DNA from: Cohnella thailandensis | Lineage (GTDB): Bacteria > Bacillota > Bacilli > Paenibacillales > Paenibacillaceae | Assembly: GCF_014212135.1 (NCBI RefSeq) | Contig: NZ_JACJVQ010000025.1 | Coordinates: 19,251 to 83,250 of the forward strand | Reading direction: 5' to 3' | Length of the DNA: 64,000 bases | Notes under the pieces: model-generated | The model's database searches: none | Told to the model about the DNA's origin: nothing | What the model saw: the letters and a program-made list of their open reading frames with translations, nothing else | Program-made: the position numbers and the translations under genes | Part shown: positions 40,057 through 49,673 of the stretch, piece by piece | Numbering within the stretch: the stretch's first letter is position 1 | Layout of the letters: the number at the start of each line of letters is the position of its first letter

Positions 40057-40743
40057 TTATCGTCCGCCTTCCAGCCGATCCCTGGCATCCGCCGCATCCT
40101 TGCCGGCCAGGCGCTTGCCCATGGTCGCCCGCCAGCTGTCCGACAGCGCCTCTACCGAGAGAAGCCGCCGAATTCCGGCCTCGTCCTTCTTGTCCTCATG
40201 CATGATGCGGTTAGCCTCGCCGACCGTTATTCCAAGCGGATGCGGCTCCAAGAGCAATGCCGGATCGCCCGCGGCTACGACTCCCTCTTCTATCACGCGA
40301 AAATAATAACCCGTAAATCCGGACTGCTGAACCCATAGAGGAAGCTCCGCGATTCCATAGCGGACGGATAGCTTGAAGCAAGGCTGACGGGGCTGGCTCA
40401 CTTGCACGACAGCCCCTCCAAGTCGCAAAATATCGCCGATTCGGACCTGCTCCTCCGTCCATCCGCTCATTGTCGCGTTCTCGCCGAACGCCCCGAAGGC
40501 CATCGGCATGCCCAGCTTCGCTTGCCAATAAGGATAATGCTCGTACGGATAAACGCAGACGGCCTTGTCCGCACCTCCGTGATGCGCCAGGTCCGCTTGG
40601 CCGTCTCCCTCGAAGCCAAGCTTCGTCAGCCGAAGGGGACCGGACGCGGGACGCTTGCGGATGCCGGTGAGCACCGTTCTGCCCCCGTACTCCGTCTCCA
40701 TCGGCAAGCCGGCGTTTACGGATTCGATTATTCCCATCGCCAT
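40057..40743 (-). CDS. MOSC-domain protein (YiiM-like)
   Basis: A 228-residue MOSC (molybdenum cofactor sulfurase C-terminal) protein with a C-terminal 3-alpha domain. The MOSC core has LGFEGDGQADLAHHGGADKA, FGAFGENATMSGWTEEQV and VSQPRQPCFKLSVRYG with the conserved Cys. YiiM-type enzymes detoxify N-hydroxylated bases using a molybdenum cofactor. The start has AAGGAGGCGCAG in front. It is 31 bp after the M14 peptidase gene and may be on the same transcript. Confidence 0.87.
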   Translation of the reverse strand: MAMGIIESVNAGLPMETEYGGRTVLTGIRKRPASGPLRLTKLGFEGDGQADLAHHGGADKAVCVYPYEHYPYWQAKLGMPMAFGAFGENATMSGWTEEQVRIGDILRLGGAVVQVSQPRQPCFKLSVRYGIAELPLWVQQSGFTGYYFRVIEEGVVAAGDPALLLEPHPLGITVGEANRIMHEDKKDEAGIRRLLSVEALSDSWRATMGKRLAGKDAADARDRLEGGR

Positions 40744-40774
40744 CTGCGCCTCCTTGCCATGACGAAGCGAACGC

Positions 40775-42148
40775 CTATACGACGGCGCGGCTTCTCAGAT
40801 GCTCAAGCACCGTAAAAGCGGATCCCAATTGAACCGCGCATAGATCTCGAATCGGCCGCATCTGCCAGTTCAGCTTCGGGAGAAATTCCTCGATCTCTCG
40901 GTCGAGCCACTCCAGCGTCTTCCGGCGGATCGCCTCCAGCTCCTCGCTCGGCTCCTGGTCGGCCATGGCCCGAATCAGCATTCCCGCGCAGCCGAGGGAC
41001 AGCCACCAATCGCGCGTATGAAGGTCGAACCACTCCGCGGTCGTAGCGGGCCGATCGAAGTTGGGATGATCTCCTTTGGCCATCGTGCTCTCGTTGCGCC
41101 GCTTGTCCTCCTCGAAGTAGCCCCGGAAGCTGGTAACCGCCCGTTCGAGCATTGTCGGCTTCTTCAAGTAAATCTTGGCGAGCTCCGTCTGCCGGCGAAG
41201 GAACTCGAACTTGCGGCCGTCCCGCTCCAGCGTCTCCGTCATGATCTCGCGGCGCGTATAGCCGGATGGAGAGGTGTCGCTCATCCGGGGATCGATGAAC
41301 TGGGACACCTCGGACATGAACGAGAACGTCCCGTATTTCGAGGCATAATCGGAGGAGCTCGCTCCTCCGCCCATCTTCGAAGCGGGGTCTTCCCCTTCCG
41401 GGAGCACCTTCTCCAAGTAATCGTAAACCTGCGAATACTTGCCCAACGTAAAGATGCAATCCCCAAGCGGCGGAATCATCTCCGTCTCGGGTTCTCCCTT
41501 GAGCAAAGGCAGCCCTCTCGACACCGCCAGCTGCCGCAGCTCCTCGTATATTTCTTCGCTCAGGGCTTCCGACAGGTAGAAGTACGTTCCCGCGCGATCG
41601 ATATTGTGGAGACTGTTGAGAAAATGCGGCCGCGATTCGTCGATAGCCCTCATGAAGGCTTGCGTCTCCGGCATCGGAGCGTTCGCATGGAACGTCTTGT
41701 ATTCGTACGGGAACGTCCATTCCACCTGCTCCTCGCCGGCGGGGCGGAAATAATAGCGCATGTAGCGATCCGGAGAATAGGGCCCCCGCAGCCAGCCTTC
41801 GTTCAAGCGGTAGCCGTCCGCATCGATGACTTTGACGATATAGAACGTATGGTCCAGCTCGGCGAGCAATTCCGCGTCCTCGCACAGCTTGCGGCTCAAA
41901 TAATCCAGCGAGGAGGCGCCGATCGGCTCGTTCGGATGCGGGCAGCCGACGAACAACGCTCGGCGCGAGCCGTTGCCGATGCGAAGCATGAGCAAGGGAT
42001 GGCCTTCGCGCGAATGTCCTATCGTGCTGAGCCGGACGATCGCCGGGTACTCCTCGGCGAGCTTGCGGGACGAAGCGTCCAGCTCATCCAAGGTCAAGAA
42101 GCGTTCAAAGTCCGGAATGTCCGCGATGACTCGATTGACCAGGTGCAT
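40775..42148 (-). CDS. M14-family zinc carboxypeptidase
   Basis: A 457-residue cytoplasmic metallopeptidase. The N-terminal M14 fold has the zinc ligands in GCPHPNEPIG (His and Glu of HxxE) and the third His in FLNSLHNIDRAG. The substrate-binding HSREGHPLLMLRIG segment precedes them. The C-terminal ~150 residues are helical and family-specific. There is no signal peptide. It ends the gene series pepA, rocB-like, dppBCDF and binding protein, suggesting that it trims imported peptides. AAAGGGGATCGAAAC precedes the ATG. Confidence 0.82.
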   Translation of the reverse strand: MHLVNRVIADIPDFERFLTLDELDASSRKLAEEYPAIVRLSTIGHSREGHPLLMLRIGNGSRRALFVGCPHPNEPIGASSLDYLSRKLCEDAELLAELDHTFYIVKVIDADGYRLNEGWLRGPYSPDRYMRYYFRPAGEEQVEWTFPYEYKTFHANAPMPETQAFMRAIDESRPHFLNSLHNIDRAGTYFYLSEALSEEIYEELRQLAVSRGLPLLKGEPETEMIPPLGDCIFTLGKYSQVYDYLEKVLPEGEDPASKMGGGASSSDYASKYGTFSFMSEVSQFIDPRMSDTSPSGYTRREIMTETLERDGRKFEFLRRQTELAKIYLKKPTMLERAVTSFRGYFEEDKRRNESTMAKGDHPNFDRPATTAEWFDLHTRDWWLSLGCAGMLIRAMADQEPSEELEAIRRKTLEWLDREIEEFLPKLNWQMRPIRDLCAVQLGSAFTVLEHLRSRAVV

Positions 42149-42242
42149 GTTTCGATCCCCTTTCGTCCGGGCGTTCGGGCAGCGAAGCGGGAGAAGGCAT
42201 CGATTCGCGATCTCCCGCCCCGGTTATGCCGTTACGAGGATA

Positions 42243-43883
42243 TTATTTGTCCAGCCATACGTAGCTGTACTCGTTGAAGGCCGTATGCCCGACCGCCTCT
42301 TCGGAGCCCGGCTCGCCCTTCACGTAGGATTGAACGGGATTGGAGCCGACGTACTCCGAGATCGGAACGATCGGCAGATCCTCCGACAGAATCTTCTGGA
42401 TCTCCGTATACTTCGCCTTGCGCTCTTCTTCCTTGACGAGCGTAGCGCCTTCTTCCAGCAGCCGATCGAGCGTCGGGTTGCTGTAGCCCATCATGTTCGA
42501 CGGTCCGCCCGTTCCGACGCGGGATTTCACCGCCCCTACGTCCGGCCCTTGGTAGCCGCCGAGAATGCTGAGATCGTACTTGTGGTCTGTCGAGACGGAA
42601 GCCTCCCAAGCCGCGTAATCGCTCACGTTGATCGTAATCTTGATTCCGGCCTTGGCCAGCTGATCCTTGATGACCGTCGCGATGTCCTGATAGACGTTGT
42701 ATTCGAAAATATCCAGCGTAGCGCTCAAGTAATTGCCGTCCTTGTCCGGCTTAAGCCCGGCTTGTTCCAGAAGCTGCTTGGCCTTGTCGACGTCGGTGGC
42801 AGGTACCGCGTAGTCATTGGAGACCGCCCAGTCGTACACCGGAGAGAGGAACGTCTTCGCCACTTGGGCTTGTCCCTTCTGAGCCTTGGCGACGATCTCG
42901 TCGTTGTTGAGCGCGTAAGCGATCGCCTGGCGAACCTCCGGCTTGTCGAACGGCTCCCTGTCGAAGTTGAACAGCAGGTAGACGCGGGACGGCCACAGGC
43001 TTGTCACGACCCTTACCTTCGAGTTGTTCATCATGGCGTCCAGCTCGGAAGCCGGAGGATCGCCGCCCAGAATATCGATCTCGCCGTTATAGAAAGCCTG
43101 CACCATCGTGTTCGGATCGGTAATGATCGAGAAGATCAGCTTGTCCACGTGCGGCACCTGCGCGAAGTAATCCGGATTCTTGACGAGGTTCACGCTGACT
43201 CCGGCCTTGTAGCCGTCGAACTTGAACGGTCCCGTTCCGATCGGAGTCGTGCCGGTTCCGCCCGCCCAATTCGAACCGTAGACATGCTCCGGAAGAATGA
43301 ACGTGCCGTACCAGGCCAGGTATCCGATGAAGGCGGCATCCGGCTTCGACAGCTTCACGACGACCGTATTGTCGTCCGGGGTGGAGATATCCGCAATGCC
43401 CGCGAGGAACGTGGAAGCGAAGCCGCTGTTGCTCTTGATCGCCTCGAGGGTGAACTTGACGTCCTTCGAGGTGAACGCTTGCCCGTCATGCCACTTCACG
43501 CCGGAATGAAGGTGGAACGTGTATTGCAGACCGTCGTCCGTAACCTCCCACGACTCGGCCAGATCGGGAATGATCTGTTGTTTGTTGTTGATCTTCACGA
43601 GACGGTTGAACACGTTCTGGGCGATCGGATACATGAAGTCGTCGCCCGTTCCGTCCGGATTGAACGACAGCGGGTCACCCGACAAGCCGACGATCAGCGT
43701 GCCTCCTTCCTTCGCTTGCCCCGCGGCGGCCGATGCCGACGCGGAGGGGGATCCGGACGCGTCTCCGCCAGCCGAAGCGGAAGGGCTTGCGGAGGATTCG
43801 CTATTCCCGTTGTTGTTGCTGCATCCCGCCAATAATCCGATAATGAGTGCCAGTGCGATGAACCACGTCAATCTTTTTTGCAT
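42243..43883 (-). CDS. Peptide ABC transporter substrate-binding lipoprotein
   Basis: A 546-residue SBP_bac_5 protein. The signal peptide ends in a lipobox (IIGLLAGCSNN, Cys21), followed by a Ser/Ala/Gly-rich tether. The family signature appears as AESWEVTDDGLQYTFHLHSG and VKWHDGQAFTSKDVKFTLEA. It captures oligopeptides outside and delivers them to the DppB/C permease. The ATG at 43883 follows AAAGGGGAGTGGGAGT. It is encoded last in the transporter, after both ATPases, which is the reverse of most opp/dpp operons. The gap to the ATPase gene is 85 bp and has a GGTTGTCAACC dyad. Confidence 0.92.
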   Translation of the reverse strand: MQKRLTWFIALALIIGLLAGCSNNNGNSESSASPSASAGGDASGSPSASASAAAGQAKEGGTLIVGLSGDPLSFNPDGTGDDFMYPIAQNVFNRLVKINNKQQIIPDLAESWEVTDDGLQYTFHLHSGVKWHDGQAFTSKDVKFTLEAIKSNSGFASTFLAGIADISTPDDNTVVVKLSKPDAAFIGYLAWYGTFILPEHVYGSNWAGGTGTTPIGTGPFKFDGYKAGVSVNLVKNPDYFAQVPHVDKLIFSIITDPNTMVQAFYNGEIDILGGDPPASELDAMMNNSKVRVVTSLWPSRVYLLFNFDREPFDKPEVRQAIAYALNNDEIVAKAQKGQAQVAKTFLSPVYDWAVSNDYAVPATDVDKAKQLLEQAGLKPDKDGNYLSATLDIFEYNVYQDIATVIKDQLAKAGIKITINVSDYAAWEASVSTDHKYDLSILGGYQGPDVGAVKSRVGTGGPSNMMGYSNPTLDRLLEEGATLVKEEERKAKYTEIQKILSEDLPIVPISEYVGSNPVQSYVKGEPGSEEAVGHTAFNEYSYVWLDK

Positions 43884-43968
43884 ACTCCCACTCCCCTTTA
43901 GTTGGTTGTCAACCTTATATAGAAGGGTTTCAAGCCGGATAACGGCCCTACTCCCGAATCTATCGCGA

Positions 43969-44988
43969 TTACGGGATATCGTCCGACGACGCATACGGGC
44001 AAGCGGCCAGATGGCCTCCGCCAAAGTCGGTCATGTCCGGGTAGACAGCCTTGCAGGAATCGCGCCTCCGGTAACAGCGAGAATAGAAATAACAGCCGGG
44101 TCCGGTCTCGACCGGGGAAGGCGGTTCTCCCTGAATGCGGATGACCTCCCGTTCCTTGACGAGCGAATCGAGCATGGAGGAGTTCGAGATTAGAGCCTTG
44201 GTGTAAGGATGCTTGGGATGGTGAAGAACTTCGTCCGTCGGACCGATCTCGACGAAGCGGCCCAAATACATGACCGCCACCCGGTCCGAGATATAGCGGG
44301 TCGATAGGATGTCGTGGCTGATGAATACCATGGCCGTATCGTTCTGCTTGCAGAGGTCGCTCAGCATGTTGATGATGTCGGCCCGCACGGATACGTCGAG
44401 CATGGATACGGGCTCGTCGGCGACGAGGAAGGAAGGGTTCAGCATCATGGAGCGCAGGATCGAGATCCGCTGAAGCTGTCCTCCGGACAATTCGTGAGGA
44501 TGGCGCGATAAATAGTGTTCCGCGGGCCGAAGCCCGATCTGTTCCATTTTCTCCTTGCACATGGCAAGCCGTTCTTCGTAGGAGGAGCCGATCCAATGGA
44601 GCTTCAACGCGTCGGTGAGCAGCCGGGCGAACGTAAACCGGGGATCGAACGTGTCGAACGGGTTCTGGAAGACGATCTGGGCCGTGCGCCTGAACGCCAA
44701 CGGGTCTTGCTTGTGAAGCTCTTCCGAGGCAACGCCCGAGAAGCGAATGGTCCCCGACGTGGAATTTTCCAGCTTGACGAGCAGCTTGCCCAGCGTGGAC
44801 TTGCCGCAGCCGCTCTCTCCGATGACGCCGAGCACTTCTCCCTTCTCCAGGGAGAAGCTGATCCCGTCGACCGCCTTCACGTTTAGTTTGCGCGATGCCC
44901 TGCCTTTCGGAGAGAATAGTTTGGGTCGTTGCGCGAAGTACTTCGTTAGCTGTTCGACGGCGATCGCTTGCCGTTCTCTACTGGGCAT
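43969..44988 (-). CDS. Peptide ABC transporter ATP-binding protein (DppF/OppF type)
   Basis: A 339-residue ABC ATPase. Walker A is GVIGESGCGKSTLGKLL, signature LSGGQLQRISILRSMML, Walker B PSFLVADEPVSM, and the C-terminal oligopeptide-transport motif with cysteines is YFYSRCYRRRDSCKAVYPDM. The extended N-terminal KLFSPKGRASRKLNVKAVDG insertion is typical of OppF. It overlaps dppD by 11 bp. It powers the DppBC permease together with DppD. Confidence 0.93.
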   Translation of the reverse strand: MPSRERQAIAVEQLTKYFAQRPKLFSPKGRASRKLNVKAVDGISFSLEKGEVLGVIGESGCGKSTLGKLLVKLENSTSGTIRFSGVASEELHKQDPLAFRRTAQIVFQNPFDTFDPRFTFARLLTDALKLHWIGSSYEERLAMCKEKMEQIGLRPAEHYLSRHPHELSGGQLQRISILRSMMLNPSFLVADEPVSMLDVSVRADIINMLSDLCKQNDTAMVFISHDILSTRYISDRVAVMYLGRFVEIGPTDEVLHHPKHPYTKALISNSSMLDSLVKEREVIRIQGEPPSPVETGPGCYFYSRCYRRRDSCKAVYPDMTDFGGGHLAACPYASSDDIP

Positions 44989-45952
44989 GAATCTCGCCTC
45001 CCCTCAGGTGACATGCGACTTGGCGCCGATCCGGAAGCTCCGCCAGCTGCGGCTTGCTCGTTCGGCATGAGTCCGCCGCGAATTCGCAGCGCTCCGCGAA
45101 CGCGCATCCGGCCAATGGAACGTCGAGAGCCGGAATCGAGCCGGGGATGCCGCGGATATTGCTTTTCTCCCCGTCGAAGGAAGGAATCGAGCGCAGGAGA
45201 CCTTGCGTATAAGGATGAGCGGGCTTCGTCAGCACGTCCTTCACGAGTCCGGCCTCGACCACCTGTCCCGCATACATGACGACGACCTTGTTGCAGGAGG
45301 TCGCCACGACGGACATGTCGTGCGTGATCATGAGCCGAGTGATTCCGAGCTTGCGCTCCAGCTCCATCATCTCCTCCAGAATCTGCCCCTGAGTAACGAC
45401 GTCGAGCGCGGTCGTCGCCTCGTCGAGAATGAGCAGCCTGGGATGGTGCATCAAGCTCAGCGCGATCGCGACCCGCTGCATCATGCCTCCGGACAGCTCG
45501 TGGGGATACAGCTTGTACACGCGCTCCGGAAGATTGACCATCTCCAGCAGCTCCACGATTCTCCGCTTCGCTTCTCTCTTGGACGCGGAGCTCTCGTGCA
45601 GCCGATAGACGTCCGCCATCTGGGCTCCGATCCGGTGAACCGGGCTTAGCGAGTTCATCGATTTCTGAAAGACGACGGCGAGCTCCTTCCAGCGAAGCTT
45701 GGACAGCTTGTCCTCCGGCAGAGCCAGAAGATCGGTCCCGTTCAGCAGAACCTCGCCCCCCACCTCCGCGCCGTTCTTGGGCAAGAGCCGGAGCATCGCC
45801 ATCGCGAGAGTCGATTTGCCCGAACCGGATTCCCCGACGATGCCGACGGCGTCCCTCTCCTCGATCTCCAGGGATACTCCCTGCACGGCGGCGATCCTCC
45901 GGTTCTTGGTCGTATACGTGACGCTTAGATTCCTTACTTCCAAGATAGGCAT
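44978..45952 (-). CDS. Peptide ABC transporter ATP-binding protein (DppD/OppD type)
   Basis: A 324-residue ABC ATPase. Walker A GIVGESGSGKSTLAMAML, signature ELSGGMMQRVAIALSLMHHP, Walker B LLILDEATTALD, switch His in LMITHDMSV. The C-terminal cysteine-rich segment (CAFAERCEFAADSCRTSKPQ) is the oligopeptide/dipeptide type. It lies 12 bp after the dppC-type gene and overlaps the dppF-type gene, so the ATPases are translated together. Confidence 0.93.
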   Translation of the reverse strand: MPILEVRNLSVTYTTKNRRIAAVQGVSLEIEERDAVGIVGESGSGKSTLAMAMLRLLPKNGAEVGGEVLLNGTDLLALPEDKLSKLRWKELAVVFQKSMNSLSPVHRIGAQMADVYRLHESSASKREAKRRIVELLEMVNLPERVYKLYPHELSGGMMQRVAIALSLMHHPRLLILDEATTALDVVTQGQILEEMMELERKLGITRLMITHDMSVVATSCNKVVVMYAGQVVEAGLVKDVLTKPAHPYTQGLLRSIPSFDGEKSNIRGIPGSIPALDVPLAGCAFAERCEFAADSCRTSKPQLAELPDRRQVACHLRGGEIHAQ

Positions 45953-45964
45953 CCTTTCCGCCTC

Positions 45965-46813
45965 CTAGTTGTTGTTGCGTAGCTTCGGACTTAATACGCG
46001 GTTGAGTCCGTCACCGATCATGTAGAACGCCAGCACCGTCACGACGATCGTCAGGCCCGAGAACGTGGAGATCCACCATCCGCTGGTCAGATAGGACCGG
46101 CCGTTGAACACGATCTGCCCCCAACTGATGACGTTAGGGTCCCCGAGACCGAGGAAGCTGAGGCTCGCTTCGGTCAGGATCGCCCCGGATATGTTCATGG
46201 TCGTGTTCGCGACGATCGGGAAGATCCCGTTCGGGATAATGTGCTTAAACAGGATCTGCCGCTTGCTCTCTCCGATGGCGACGGCGCCGAGCACGAACGT
46301 CCGCTCCCTGAGCGACATCGCTTGCGCCCGCATCAGACGGGCGTTGCCTACCCAGCTCGTCAGCCCGATGATCAGCATGACGTTGAGCATGCTGCTTCCG
46401 AACATCGCGACGACGAGCAGGATCAGGAAGAAGGTCGGCATGATGAGGAAAATGTTGTTGACTTCGGTAAGGGTCCGGTCGACGGAGCCTCGGTAGAAGC
46501 CGGCGATTCCTCCGAGCAACGTCCCGATGACTCCCGAGATGACGGCGGCTACGACTCCGATAAGGAGCGAGGTCCGCGCCCCGTACACGAGCATGCTGTA
46601 GACGTCGCGGCCCAGTCCGTCCGTCCCGAGCAGGTGCTCGGCTCCCGGCGGAGCGGTCAGCTCGTCCCCCAGAACGTAAGGGTCGTGAGTGGCCAGAAGA
46701 GGAGCCAGCAGAGCGACCATAACCAGCAGCGCGATCAGAAAGGTGCCTATTTTCAGTTGAATATTGCCGTTTATCGCGCTTAGCGCTCGCTTCATGACAT
46801 TCGTTCGTCCCAT
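45965..46813 (-). CDS. Peptide ABC transporter permease (DppC/OppC type)
   Basis: A 282-residue permease with six membrane helices. The N-terminal LTAPPGAEHLLGTDGLGRDV motif and the EAA-loop region (AQAMSLRERTFVLGAVAIGE) are as in OppC/DppC. It begins 22 bp after the dppB-type gene. It forms the transmembrane pore with that partner. Confidence 0.92.
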   Translation of the reverse strand: MGRTNVMKRALSAINGNIQLKIGTFLIALLVMVALLAPLLATHDPYVLGDELTAPPGAEHLLGTDGLGRDVYSMLVYGARTSLLIGVVAAVISGVIGTLLGGIAGFYRGSVDRTLTEVNNIFLIMPTFFLILLVVAMFGSSMLNVMLIIGLTSWVGNARLMRAQAMSLRERTFVLGAVAIGESKRQILFKHIIPNGIFPIVANTTMNISGAILTEASLSFLGLGDPNVISWGQIVFNGRSYLTSGWWISTFSGLTIVVTVLAFYMIGDGLNRVLSPKLRNNN

Positions 46814-46835
46814 AGCGTCGATGTCTCTCCTCTCC

Positions 46836-47801
46836 TTAACTGTAGCGGATTCGCGGATCGATGAAGGCGTAGATCACATCGACGACGATCATGCAGACGG
46901 CGACCGAGATGGAAAGGATCAAATAAATTCCCATGAGGAGCGGATAATCCCGGTTGCCGATCGCCTTCAGCATGAAGCTTCCCATGCCCGGCCAGGAGAA
47001 GACGATCTCGATGACGGCGACTCCGGTGAAAATATAGGCCAGCGTAATTCCGAACACGGTGACGGTCGGGAGAATCGCGTTCTTGAACACGTACTTGTTG
47101 AAAATCCGGCTCTCGCTCATGCCCGTCGCGCGCAGCGTCGTGATGAAGTCCTCGGACATGACCTGAATGACCGAGGAGCGGGCGATCCGGAAGAAGTACG
47201 GCGTGCTGATCAGGGTCAGCGTGAGCCCCGGAAGCACGAGATGCTTGAGAACGTCCATATAATGGGCGAAGCCCGTATATCCTCCTCTTAAATCGACCAT
47301 TCCCGCCGTCGGCAAAATCTTAAGCGACGAAGCGAAAATCAGAATCAGCATCATTCCCAGCCAGAAGCCCGGCATCGAATCGAACAGATAGGACACTCCG
47401 TTCATCGCGGCATCGAGCTTCGAGCCGGCTCGCCTTGCGCAATAGATGCCGAGCGCCGTCCCCAGAACGAGCGACAGCACCGCCGTCGTAAGCGACAGAA
47501 GCAGCGTCGGGCCGAGCCTCTCCGCGATCAATTCCGCGACGGGACGGCTATTGGAGATCGATTCGCCCAAGTCTCCTTGGGCCAGATTCTTCAAGTAAGT
47601 CCATAACTGCGAGAGCAAAGGCTGATCGAGCCCGTATTTAACGCGCAGCGCCTCCTCCATCTCCGGGGAGGGGCTGTCCATCCCGGACAGGATGCTGGCC
47701 GGATCGCCGGGAGCGAGATGAATGAGCAGAAAACTGAGAACGATGGCCGCGAGGACCGTTAGAGCCCCGGTTAAAATTCTTTTGCCGATATATCTTCCCA
47801 A
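46836..47801 (-). CDS. Peptide ABC transporter permease (DppB/OppB type)
   Basis: A 321-residue permease with six helices. Motifs: IVLSFLLIHLAPGDPASILS, then LGESISNSRPVAELIAERLG, and the EAA loop TTLRATGMSESRIFNKYVFK. TTG at 47801 (MGRYIGKRIL) is chosen: AGGGGGG stands at the right distance, and OppB proteins start with this pattern. The upstream frame to 47948 would begin inside the promoter region. First gene of the importer; a sigma-A promoter and one copy of the proposed IclR operator lie upstream. Confidence 0.9.
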   Translation of the reverse strand: MGRYIGKRILTGALTVLAAIVLSFLLIHLAPGDPASILSGMDSPSPEMEEALRVKYGLDQPLLSQLWTYLKNLAQGDLGESISNSRPVAELIAERLGPTLLLSLTTAVLSLVLGTALGIYCARRAGSKLDAAMNGVSYLFDSMPGFWLGMMLILIFASSLKILPTAGMVDLRGGYTGFAHYMDVLKHLVLPGLTLTLISTPYFFRIARSSVIQVMSEDFITTLRATGMSESRIFNKYVFKNAILPTVTVFGITLAYIFTGVAVIEIVFSWPGMGSFMLKAIGNRDYPLLMGIYLILSISVAVCMIVVDVIYAFIDPRIRYS

Positions 47802-47840
47802 AGAAGTCCCCCCTACGCCTAAGGTTCGGATTTGCTCGAT

Positions 47841-47869
47841 TTTTCCGCGATGCGGAATTAAATTCCGTA
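47841..47869. promoter_or_regulatory. Proposed IclR operator, site B (dpp operon)
   Basis: TTTTCC, 7 bp, GGAA, 5 bp, TTCC. It shares ATGCGGAATT with site A at 51162. It lies 40-68 bp before the dppB-type start, downstream of the likely -10. Confidence 0.55.
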
Positions 47870-47943
47870 CTTCAGGCCGACAGTTAACGTTCCCGCGTTC
47901 CGCGCCCCTCGGAGGATCGCCTTCCGCACCGTCTATCAGCTCT

Positions 47944-47973
47944 ATCATAATGAGGGAGATTCTAATATGTCAA
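47944..47973 (-). promoter_or_regulatory. Sigma-A promoter of the dpp-type operon
   Basis: TTGACA, 18 bp, TATGAT on the minus strand. A TGTCA-7-TGACA dyad overlaps the -35 (47968-47984). Confidence 0.65.
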
Positions 47974-47998
47974 CTATTATGACATGGCATTGACAACG

Positions 47999-49639
47999 TT
48001 ATTTTTCGCCGTTCGCGCCCTCGAATACGACCTTCAGACAATAAGCCACTACATCCGGAAGCTTGCCGAAAGCGTGATCGCGGTTCAGCCTCTCCGTCCA
48101 CTTATGAGCGTCCTTGCCGAACGGCCCCAGGTTCATGACCGGCACCTTGAACTTCTCCATCGCTTCGAACGGGATCGAATACCGTTCGCCCCAGAGAGGC
48201 ATGTCGGCCGCCAGCTGGCGAACCGAAGCGGCCGCTTCCTCCGATCCGACGTAGCTTAGATCGAGCATGGCTCCGTGATGGCTGTTGGACCTCAGCTCCA
48301 TGCCGTGACGTTCCTTGGCGTACTCCGACAGCCGGTCCGCCAAACCGTTGACGAACGGGTCGTTTCTCGAGCTGATGGGCGGGTAATAAGGCGGAGCGAA
48401 GAAGAGCACGATCATCGGGGCCAAATGCTTGCACAGCAGCGCGATCGCATCCACGGCCGCGGCCGCCGCCTGGCGATCGTCGGCCCCCGGCGGCAGCTGT
48501 TCCGCCGCGGCGGCGATAGCCAGCTTCACCTGAGCTTCGCCGAACGTACGGTTCGCGATATCGAGCAGCTCCTCGTATCGGAGAACTTTGACCTTGAAAT
48601 CCGGTCGGTCAGCTCCTCCTAGCGAGGCGAATCGCTTCACCCGCTCCGCGAATCTCTCTTCGATCCGGCGAGCCGCCCTCTCGGCAACTCCGAGCAGCGG
48701 CGCAACGAGCTCGTCGACCGTCTTCTCCAGCATCAGAAGATTGAACATCGCGACCGCGCGGTACGGGATCGTAACGGAATAGGAGGTCATCAGGCTGCTT
48801 TGGATCAGGTTGGTCGGCGGAGGCGCCAGATAGCCGTCCACTTCCTCGCAGAACGAGGCGTCCAGCTCCAGCTCCCGGGTTATCTCCGCGGCCATGTAAT
48901 TTCCGTTCAGGCCTTCGAACGGCTGCGCGACGTGCGTCTCCCTTCCGTAGCAGAGATAGCCCGGCAGCGCCTTGCCGATCGAACCTTTCTCGAGGTACCG
49001 GATAGAGTCGTCTTCGGCGGGACGATGCATCGCCTCGGCGTTCAACACGAGCGCGTACTCCAATCCCAGCTCCTCCGCCATCGCCGTCAGCACCGGCACC
49101 GCGGCTCTCATGCCGACGGAATTGACCTCTTCGTCCGGCACCGCGAGCAGCAGGACGTTGCCGTCGAACTCCCCGTCCGCGGCGCGCTCGAGCATGGACA
49201 TATGAACGGCCAATCCGCACTTCATGTCCATGACGCCGCGACCGAACAGCCAATTCCCGCTCTCGACGTCCGCTCGGACATCGTCCGGCAGCGCCTCGGG
49301 CCGATCGTAGAACAGCCGGGTCAGCTCTTCCGCATGGAAGGCATGCTCCTGCCATTCCCCGTAGCAATCGATCTCCACGACGTCGAAGTGGCTAAGCAGG
49401 ACGACCGTGCGCGAAGTCGGCCGCTTGCTCCGCACGAGAGCGGTGACAAGCTCCCTTCCGTCCTCGGCGGGATGGGATCGAAGCAGCTCCGGATGCTCCC
49501 GGAAGTAAGGCATCTCCGATAAGAGGCCGGCCACGGCCTTGGGGAATTCGCGTTCCGCGGCGGACCCGCTGATGCTCGGAATCCGAACGAGCTCGCACAA
49601 TAAGTCTTGAAGCTGTCTCTCAGTCGCCCATCTCTTCAA
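47999..49639 (-). CDS. rocB: RocB-like M20-family peptidase
   Basis: A 546-residue protein matching arginine-utilisation protein RocB. M20 metal-site motifs are LLSHFDVVEID, RGVMDMKCGLAVHM and LAVPDEEVNSVGMRAAVP. RocB proteins accompany arginine/ornithine catabolic genes, but their substrate is unsettled; amide or peptide hydrolysis is likely. The TTG at 49639 is chosen because GAGGTGG is 7 bp upstream; the in-frame GTG at 49648 overlaps that site. It follows pepA by 34 bp, and a RocD-type aminotransferase is 2.8 kb upstream, supporting an arginine/ornithine link. Confidence 0.87.
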   Translation of the reverse strand: MKRWATERQLQDLLCELVRIPSISGSAAEREFPKAVAGLLSEMPYFREHPELLRSHPAEDGRELVTALVRSKRPTSRTVVLLSHFDVVEIDCYGEWQEHAFHAEELTRLFYDRPEALPDDVRADVESGNWLFGRGVMDMKCGLAVHMSMLERAADGEFDGNVLLLAVPDEEVNSVGMRAAVPVLTAMAEELGLEYALVLNAEAMHRPAEDDSIRYLEKGSIGKALPGYLCYGRETHVAQPFEGLNGNYMAAEITRELELDASFCEEVDGYLAPPPTNLIQSSLMTSYSVTIPYRAVAMFNLLMLEKTVDELVAPLLGVAERAARRIEERFAERVKRFASLGGADRPDFKVKVLRYEELLDIANRTFGEAQVKLAIAAAAEQLPPGADDRQAAAAAVDAIALLCKHLAPMIVLFFAPPYYPPISSRNDPFVNGLADRLSEYAKERHGMELRSNSHHGAMLDLSYVGSEEAAASVRQLAADMPLWGERYSIPFEAMEKFKVPVMNLGPFGKDAHKWTERLNRDHAFGKLPDVVAYCLKVVFEGANGEK

Positions 49640-49673
49640 TGCAACCACCTCGTCTGATTATTCTGTATTCAAG

